DNA of 11,213 bases from Synergistaceae bacterium (lineage in GTDB: Bacteria; Synergistota; Synergistia; Synergistales; Aminobacteriaceae): positions 1 through 11,213 of the forward strand of contig JAFPWQ010000019.1 in NCBI GenBank assembly GCA_017394925.1, read 5' to 3'. The notes below the pieces were generated by a model. That model made no database searches, was not told where the DNA came from, and saw only the letters and a program-made list of their open reading frames with translations. This document shows positions 6,576 through 11,213 of the stretch, one piece after another (the first letter of the stretch is position 1; each line of letters opens with the position of its first letter). Position numbers and translations under genes: made by a program.

Positions 6576-8027
6576 TTATTTGCTCCCTTCGATTTTCCTG
6601 ATGATATTCGTCGTCGATTTCCCCTCCACAAACGGTATCAAAAATAACTCTCCGCCTCTGGACTTCACAAAATCCGCTCCTACTACATTTTCAGGTGTAT
6701 AATCTCCGCCTTTCACTAGCACATCAGGCTGTATGATTTTTATTAATTCAAGCGGCGTATCTTCATCAAATATTACGACATAATCCACAAATCCCAATGC
6801 ACATAATATTTCTGCTCTGTCTGACTGCGTATTTATCGGTCTCGTAGGGCCTTTAAGACGCTTCACCGACGCATCACTGTTTAAGCCAACAACAAGAACT
6901 TCGCCTAAACTTGCCGCCTCACGCAAATATTTCACGTGTCCTGCATGAAGAATATCAAAACAGCCGTTAGTGAACACTACAACCTGTTCTTCGTGTATCT
7001 TCCGGAATTTCTTTAATGCATCGCCCGTTAATATTTTTTGCCTTACATGCATGGCCTTGCGGCTTAAGGCACTTCGTATCTCACGCCAGTATACACTTGA
7101 TGTTCCAACTTTTGACACCTGTATTCCTGCCGCACAGTTTGCTATGTCTACACTCTCACGCATACTAAATCCGTTCACCATACACGCAGATAAATATGCA
7201 ATTGTCGTATCCCCTGCTCCTGTTACATCAAAGACCTCACGAGCTACTGCCTTGTTGAAATATCCGGGCTCATCTTCACCAGTTAAGACCATTCCTTTGG
7301 GGCCGCATGTCGTTAATACATACTTGCAGTTACACCTTTTGCGCAGAATTTCAGCCGCATTGATTATCCCTTTGTCATCGTCTTCTGAGACGTTTATGCC
7401 CGTTAAATTTCTCAGTTCGTTTAAATTTGGCTTGAGCAAATATGCATTGCTGTATTTCTCTACATGTCTGTCTTTCACATCTACAAGTACAGGAACGTTT
7501 GACTCATTCGCAATGTTAATTACGCTCTGTGTGAATTCATACGTCAGTAATCCCTTCATGTAATCCGAAAGCAAAATCAAGTCATAGCTTTTTATGCGTT
7601 CCCTTAAGAGCCTGAGCATTTTATCGCGCAATTCATCACTGATTGATACCGCATCTTCTACGTCCATCCTGATAACCTGCTGATTGTGTCCGGCCAAAAA
7701 CCGCGTCTTTACTGTCGTGCTTCGTTTGTCGTCCGCAATTATCAGCTCCGTGTTTATTCCCATCTTCGCTATCTTACTCTTCAGATATGCACCGTCTAAA
7801 TCTTCACCGATTAATGACATTAATGACACGTTTTGTTCGGCGGCTATCAGATTTGCGGCTACGTTCGCGGCACCTCCTAAAACGCTTCTTTCTTTCTCCT
7901 TCTTGAATACAGGCACGGGCGCTTCTGGTGATATTCTTGATATGTCGCCGGTATAATACGCATCAAGCATAATATCTCCCACAACTAATATCGATTTCGC
8001 CTGTATATTATTAAATGAACCTGCCAA
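6576..8027 (-). CDS. hldE: Bifunctional heptose 7-phosphate kinase / heptose 1-phosphate adenylyltransferase
   Basis: HldE (RfaE) performs two non-consecutive steps of ADP-heptose synthesis: it phosphorylates heptose 7-phosphate at C1 and, after GmhB acts, adds AMP to heptose 1-phosphate. The N-terminal ribokinase/PfkB-type domain (about 1-320) has GGAANVAANL (51-60), KPNLNE (199-204) and DVTGAGDTT (267-275) with catalytic Asp273. The C-terminal nucleotidyltransferase domain (about 345-483) has the HxGH-type motif in TNGCFDILHAGHVKYL (353-368) and STTNII (471-476). The length of 483 residues fits the fused form (about 477 in E. coli). The start is TTG, chosen because a strong GGAGG (8041-8037) lies 9 bases upstream and the conserved kinase sequence begins soon after. 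It overlaps the previous gene by 17 bases and is one base from gmhA. Confidence 0.95.
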   Translation of the reverse strand: MAGSFNNIQAKSILVVGDIMLDAYYTGDISRISPEAPVPVFKKEKERSVLGGAANVAANLIAAEQNVSLMSLIGEDLDGAYLKSKIAKMGINTELIIADDKRSTTVKTRFLAGHNQQVIRMDVEDAVSISDELRDKMLRLLRERIKSYDLILLSDYMKGLLTYEFTQSVINIANESNVPVLVDVKDRHVEKYSNAYLLKPNLNELRNLTGINVSEDDDKGIINAAEILRKRCNCKYVLTTCGPKGMVLTGEDEPGYFNKAVAREVFDVTGAGDTTIAYLSACMVNGFSMRESVDIANCAAGIQVSKVGTSSVYWREIRSALSRKAMHVRQKILTGDALKKFRKIHEEQVVVFTNGCFDILHAGHVKYLREAASLGEVLVVGLNSDASVKRLKGPTRPINTQSDRAEILCALGFVDYVVIFDEDTPLELIKIIQPDVLVKGGDYTPENVVGADFVKSRGGELFLIPFVEGKSTTNIIRKIEGSK

Positions 8028-9198
8028 TATTTTTTTCCTCCTTCATGATTTTCTTTATCGCGTTTTTTACGTCTTCTACACTTACCGCGTCAATGCATAA
8101 TGCACACTTGCCCTCTTTTATTCTCTTCATGCATTCGGGGTTCGTGCTTCCAGTGTAGTAGCCTACATCGCGGCAATTTTCGCACGGCATCTTCTTATAC
8201 ACGCATAAAGGCAATATATCATCTGGTTCCAACACGTCAACTTTGTACGGGAATATCACGAACTCATAATCTCCCGTTATGCATACTGTTCTGACACGAT
8301 GCGCTACTGCTAAATGTGCCGTCCCGCTGTCATTGCCGATAAATAAACTTGCATGCTGTACAATCGATGACCATTCACTAAAACTTGTTTTGCCTGCATG
8401 ACTGATTACCCGCTCAGGATATTTTACATGCAAATCCTTTTCGAGTTCGGCCTCGTCCTTACCTCCGCATAAATGTACGTTCATGTTTAATTCTTCGTTC
8501 ACATAATCGATTATCTGCGCAAATCTTTCTGCTGGCCACCAACGTTCACTGTTTGACGCTCCAAGACACATCACGCAATATTTTTCTTCATTGATAATTC
8601 CGGGTTCAGATTTAAGTCTGGGCAATCTCGCTTTGAAGTCCTTATCTCCAAGATAATTGATTAACTGACGATGACGCTGTAATGTCATTTCGTTTTTATC
8701 AGGGCGGATTTTCTCTGTGTACGCATATTTCGATAACAAACGCATTAACAGTGAACTCGTTATATCTGTTGGTCTGACTGACGCTATTTTACGTGAGGCT
8801 TTATTCGCACATGAAAATATTTCCGCTCCGGGACTCGATACCGGAACTATCAGTATATCTGCCTTATCCCTGTATTTAGCTGAAATCTCACGGTAATATG
8901 CATAATCCCCGATAAAACGCGCGAAATCTACAGGCTCAAAGTTTAAACTCTCTGCGTATGGCACAACTGCCTTCATGAACTCTATCACTGACGGACGCGC
9001 TAAATATATCACGTCATAATCCGCAAATATTTTCGCGTACTCCTGAAGTGAGGCACTTATCACTACCGCATCTCCGAATGCCTGATGCATTACTATTATT
9101 ACATGCTTCGTGTTATGCGTTCCAGGCTTAAACATAAAGCCGCGTGTCAATGCATCACACGCAATTAATGCCCTGCTGATTAAACGCTTAATATTCAT
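8011..9198 (-). CDS. Glycosyltransferase family 9 protein (ADP-heptose:LPS heptosyltransferase-like)
   Basis: A 395-residue second GT9-type enzyme, only distantly similar to the one at 4438-5484. After a 30-residue basic/hydrophobic leader the Rossmann start reads IIVMHQAFGDAVVISASLQE (34-53), where FGD replaces the usual GxGD. The donor half has LGASNSERWWPAERF (212-226), a family-typical phosphate-binding segment, and GNDSGTAHLA (288-297), the hallmark GT9 motif. The C-terminus has cysteines at 339, 342, 356, 365 and 368 (CENC ... C ... CALC), more than in the sister gene. It should act at the cytoplasmic membrane face and probably uses the ADP-heptose made by the next three genes. The ATG lies inside the end of the wzz-vanZ gene (11-base overlap) with only a distant AAGGGGA upstream, so coupled translation is likely. 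Acceptor unknown. Confidence 0.85.
   Translation of the reverse strand: MNIKRLISRALIACDALTRGFMFKPGTHNTKHVIIVMHQAFGDAVVISASLQEYAKIFADYDVIYLARPSVIEFMKAVVPYAESLNFEPVDFARFIGDYAYYREISAKYRDKADILIVPVSSPGAEIFSCANKASRKIASVRPTDITSSLLMRLLSKYAYTEKIRPDKNEMTLQRHRQLINYLGDKDFKARLPRLKSEPGIINEEKYCVMCLGASNSERWWPAERFAQIIDYVNEELNMNVHLCGGKDEAELEKDLHVKYPERVISHAGKTSFSEWSSIVQHASLFIGNDSGTAHLAVAHRVRTVCITGDYEFVIFPYKVDVLEPDDILPLCVYKKMPCENCRDVGYYTGSTNPECMKRIKEGKCALCIDAVSVEDVKNAIKKIMKEEKNIGRFI
8025..8041 (-). promoter_or_regulatory. Ribosome binding site that sets the TTG start of hldE
   Basis: On the minus strand GGAGG (8041-8037) is followed by the 9-base spacer AAAAAAATA and then TTG (8027-8025). No ATG or GTG is suitably placed, so TTG is the best start. 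The site lies inside the last codons of the upstream glycosyltransferase, so ribosomes finishing that gene could re-initiate here. Confidence 0.7.
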
Positions 9199-10831
9199 CG
9201 TATGTATTCACTTTTCCCCTTCTGAATAATATACTTATCATTGACGCTGTCAGTATCCCCGCTATTATTCCCGCTACATCAAGCACCCAGTCTACAAGGT
9301 CAAATTCACGGCCGGGAATATATATTTTTATACACTCGTCAGCAAGTCCTACGCATGAACTGAGCAAAAATGCAAGCACTACCGTATGCCTCAGATTAAG
9401 ACCATACAGACGGAATGACGTAAACGATGATATTCCCAGAAATAAATATAACGGGATATGCGCAAAGGCACGCAGAAACATCATGCTCTCTACCCATGCA
9501 GGGATATTCTCATAGCCGAATAAACTCGCGAGTATACCCTGAAATTTTCCGCTAAGCTCACTCGTGTCAGGCTTGGACTGAAAGGTCAGAAAAAATATTA
9601 TGAATACAGCAAAAAGTGTAAATGCAAACGGAAGCAACGATTTTTGTTTTTCAGGCTTAAGTGTCTGTTCAGGCATGTATTTTTTGATTTTTGCCGCCAT
9701 GTTTCGCCGGAATTCTGTTAGTACTATAATCATGCAACCAAGCACAAAACCAAGAAAACCGCCTACAAGCATTATTCTTGATTTCGATGGCTTGAACTTG
9801 AAATCCGGCGGCGTGGCATAATCTATTACCTGCAACGGAAAAAATCCCTGCGCCTCGTCTATCTTTGCGTTCTCATACTGCCTCAATAATACTTCGTAGG
9901 CTGTCGAGGCTAAATGCAAATTCATCGCGTATCTCTGATATTCCACGCTTACCTGAGGCGTTGAGGCTCTCTGTTCTTCTTCAAGACGCGATAATTCCTG
10001 CATCATTGTCTCAAGCTGGGAACGGGCACCCTTCACTCTTGGATTATCCGGCCTCGCATACGTCAGTAACGCTGAAATCTCCGCATTCTTCAAGACTATC
10101 TGCTGCTGTAACTCCTTGATTGCAAGTAATCTCACCTGCATTTGTGATTCCGGCATCGCTGAACCCGTCTCATTCTGATATGCTAACATCTCAGCTTCGG
10201 CTTTATTCAGCGCTTCACGGCTCTTCTCTACCTGCCCCTCAAAGAATATACGCTTCTGCACTGCCTCACTTAACGATAAATCTAACATTTTCGCCTGCAA
10301 TACCTCGACAAATGCATTGGCCATGTCTGCCGCCCTTTGGGGGTCTTCGTCTAGTATTGCTATTGATATTATGCCGCTCTTATTGTCTTCCTGAGTCTCA
10401 AGTATATCTCTAAGCAATTTTCCGCGCATATTGGATTTGTATTCCTGCTTGTACACTTCCATTAATGAAAATCTCTCTATGATTTCATCTAGTACCACAT
10501 TACGCTTCATTATGCCCATTATCATCTGGCCGCTCGTTACTGTCGTGGGCAATCCCGCTAAATCTGCCACGCCTCCGATACGCTGGGTCATCGAAGCCAT
10601 TGTGTTGGTCATCAGGTTTCCTGTCAGTGAACTTATTCGGTTAGTGTCCTGATTGGGCGGTAAGAAATGACATTCAGCTCTGTATACCGGCGGAAGTCGG
10701 AACGCATATATTCCTGAAGCTATGAATGAGATTAACGCTACGAATAATATTAATTTTCGTCCGTTCCACAGTATTATTAACTTCTTCACTAGGGATATTT
10801 CATCTGTTTCATTTGTTTCGTTCATTTCCAT
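9188..10831 (-). CDS. wzz: Wzz-type chain-length determinant fused to a C-terminal VanZ-like domain
   Basis: Numbered from the ATG at 10831 (547 residues), the Wzz part has a first membrane helix at about 27-44, a periplasmic region rich in predicted coiled coil (about 180-295), and a proline-rich segment DYATPPDFKFKPSKSR (337-352) leading into a second membrane helix (about 353-372). This is the standard plan of polysaccharide co-polymerases, which set the chain length made by Wzy. After a cytoplasmic linker, a full VanZ-like domain follows (about 400-536): a helix ending in TFQSKPDTSELS (415-426), AHIPLYLFLG (457-466), and ADECIKIYIPGREFDLVDWV (497-516) before a last helix. VanZ domains occur in teicoplanin resistance and envelope proteins; their activity is unclear. 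No Walker motifs are present, so it is not a Wzc-type kinase. An in-frame GTG at 10843 would add four residues; the ATG is preferred because GGGTG lies 9 bases upstream. First gene of the envelope operon. Confidence 0.88.
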   Translation of the reverse strand: MEMNETNETDEISLVKKLIILWNGRKLILFVALISFIASGIYAFRLPPVYRAECHFLPPNQDTNRISSLTGNLMTNTMASMTQRIGGVADLAGLPTTVTSGQMIMGIMKRNVVLDEIIERFSLMEVYKQEYKSNMRGKLLRDILETQEDNKSGIISIAILDEDPQRAADMANAFVEVLQAKMLDLSLSEAVQKRIFFEGQVEKSREALNKAEAEMLAYQNETGSAMPESQMQVRLLAIKELQQQIVLKNAEISALLTYARPDNPRVKGARSQLETMMQELSRLEEEQRASTPQVSVEYQRYAMNLHLASTAYEVLLRQYENAKIDEAQGFFPLQVIDYATPPDFKFKPSKSRIMLVGGFLGFVLGCMIIVLTEFRRNMAAKIKKYMPEQTLKPEKQKSLLPFAFTLFAVFIIFFLTFQSKPDTSELSGKFQGILASLFGYENIPAWVESMMFLRAFAHIPLYLFLGISSFTSFRLYGLNLRHTVVLAFLLSSCVGLADECIKIYIPGREFDLVDWVLDVAGIIAGILTASMISILFRRGKVNTYDEY

Positions 10832-10861
10832 TGTCTTAAACACCCGTTATTTTTTTGCGTT

Positions 10862-10867
10862 ATTATA
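10862..10867 (-). promoter_or_regulatory. Possible -10 box for the polysaccharide operon
   Basis: In the gap between the exonuclease gene and wzz-vanZ the minus strand contains a perfect TATAAT (10867-10862), about 30 bases before the ATG. No clear -35 hexamer is seen 16-18 bases upstream (around TCTGTG). I see no hairpin terminator in the gap, so the operon could also be read through from the exonuclease gene. Confidence 0.3.
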
Positions 10868-10869
10868 CT

Positions 10870-11213
10870 TCATACTTCAATCTCACAGACTAACGGCACA
10901 TGGTCCGAAGGTCTTTCCCATTCACGAACCCGAATATCAGAAATGCATGAACGCGCACATTCTGCAAGTCTGTCAGTTGCAAGCATATGGTCTATCCTCC
11001 AGCCTATTTGACGCGTTACTGCTTCTTTCACACGGTAATCATAGAACGTGTATATTCTTTCATACGGATGAAATTTTCGGTGAAGGTCAATTAATCCCCG
11101 TTTCGTGTCCGCATATATTCTTCGTATCTCTTTGGTAAAACATACATGATTTTTTTTATTCTCAGGATGCGTTACGTCAATTAATTCAGGGACTACGTTC
11201 ATATCTCCTAGCC
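10870..11213 (-). CDS. xthA: Exodeoxyribonuclease III, C-terminal part
   Basis: The reading frame is open to the right edge, so about the first half of the protein lies outside the window. The visible 114 residues begin with LGDMNVVPELIDV, matching the GDxN-x-x-P-x-x-D motif of exonuclease III, with the catalytic Asp and Asn. They continue with TFYDYR, GWRIDHMLATDRLA and finally ERPSDHVPLV, whose Asp-His is the C-terminal catalytic pair. The enzyme is an AP endonuclease and 3'-5' exonuclease of base-excision repair. The internal ATG at 11202 belongs to the motif and is not the start. It ends about 40 bases before the wzz-vanZ ATG on the same strand. Its link to polysaccharide synthesis is probably only positional. 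Confidence 0.93.
   Translation of the reverse strand, partial: LGDMNVVPELIDVTHPENKKNHVCFTKEIRRIYADTKRGLIDLHRKFHPYERIYTFYDYRVKEAVTRQIGWRIDHMLATDRLAECARSCISDIRVREWERPSDHVPLVCEIEV

Noticed and set aside
6575..6631. Longer gmhA start with a basic 19-residue leader (MWRGNRRR...)
   Set aside because: It lies within the hldE coding end, is not conserved in the family, and the ATG at 6574 has a good ribosome binding site and gives the usual length.
6202..6702. Open frame of 166 codons on the plus strand, and many others antisense to the operon
   Set aside because: They run opposite to genes with clear family motifs, have low-complexity shadow composition, and lack ribosome binding sites or recognisable domains.
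1743..8027. Recurrent CATAATAT-like words that might be a DNA uptake signal
   Set aside because: They fall in coding sequence in different frames and are explained by AT-rich codon choice (ATA, TTA, ATT, ATG runs); flanking bases are not conserved.
9188..10831. Wzc-type tyrosine autokinase
   Set aside because: No Walker A or B motif and no C-terminal tyrosine cluster; the C-terminal part is membrane-embedded and VanZ-like.
11200..11202. ATG as the start of a small separate protein at the right edge
   Set aside because: The frame is open upstream to the edge, and the preceding codons (LGD) complete the exonuclease III GDxN motif.

Overview
This window is chromosome-like DNA from a diderm (Gram-negative-type) bacterium. 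It holds a complete ADP-heptose pathway next to lipopolysaccharide or surface-polysaccharide export and polymerisation genes, which implies an outer membrane. The DNA is moderately AT-rich. I cannot name the species. A Synergistota-like or similar anaerobic lineage is a guess from overall flavour only.

Left part (1-1740): the N-terminal end of a secreted ABC-transporter substrate-binding protein runs leftwards off the edge. A 100-bp divergent promoter region separates it from gltX (glutamyl-tRNA synthetase), read rightwards. The GluRS is compact because it lacks most of an internal segment that family members normally carry. A hairpin at 1697-1724 with A/T-rich flanks probably terminates transcription from both sides.

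Main part (1743-10843): eight tightly packed genes on the minus strand. In transcription order (right to left) they are a Wzz-type chain-length regulator fused to a VanZ-like membrane domain, a GT9 (heptosyltransferase-like) glycosyltransferase, hldE, gmhA, gmhB, a second GT9 enzyme, a Wzy-type polymerase and a Wzx-type flippase. Most junctions overlap or are only a few bases apart, so this looks like one translationally coupled operon. GmhA, HldE and GmhB together convert sedoheptulose 7-phosphate to ADP-D-glycero-beta-D-manno-heptose. The two GT9 enzymes are the likely users of that donor, Wzx would flip the lipid-linked glycan, Wzy would polymerise it and the Wzz-VanZ protein would set its length. 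HldD epimerase, a priming glycosyl-phosphate transferase and a WaaL ligase are not in the window.

Right edge (10870-11213): the C-terminal part of an exodeoxyribonuclease III, same strand and just upstream of the polysaccharide genes. A TATAAT-like box in the short gap may give the envelope operon its own promoter.

The most unusual items are the Wzz-VanZ fusion, the internally shortened GluRS, and the combination of ADP-heptose synthesis with a Wzx/Wzy system. I saw no RNA genes, CRISPR arrays, insertion sequences or prophage genes. No stretch longer than about 100 bases is without a gene.
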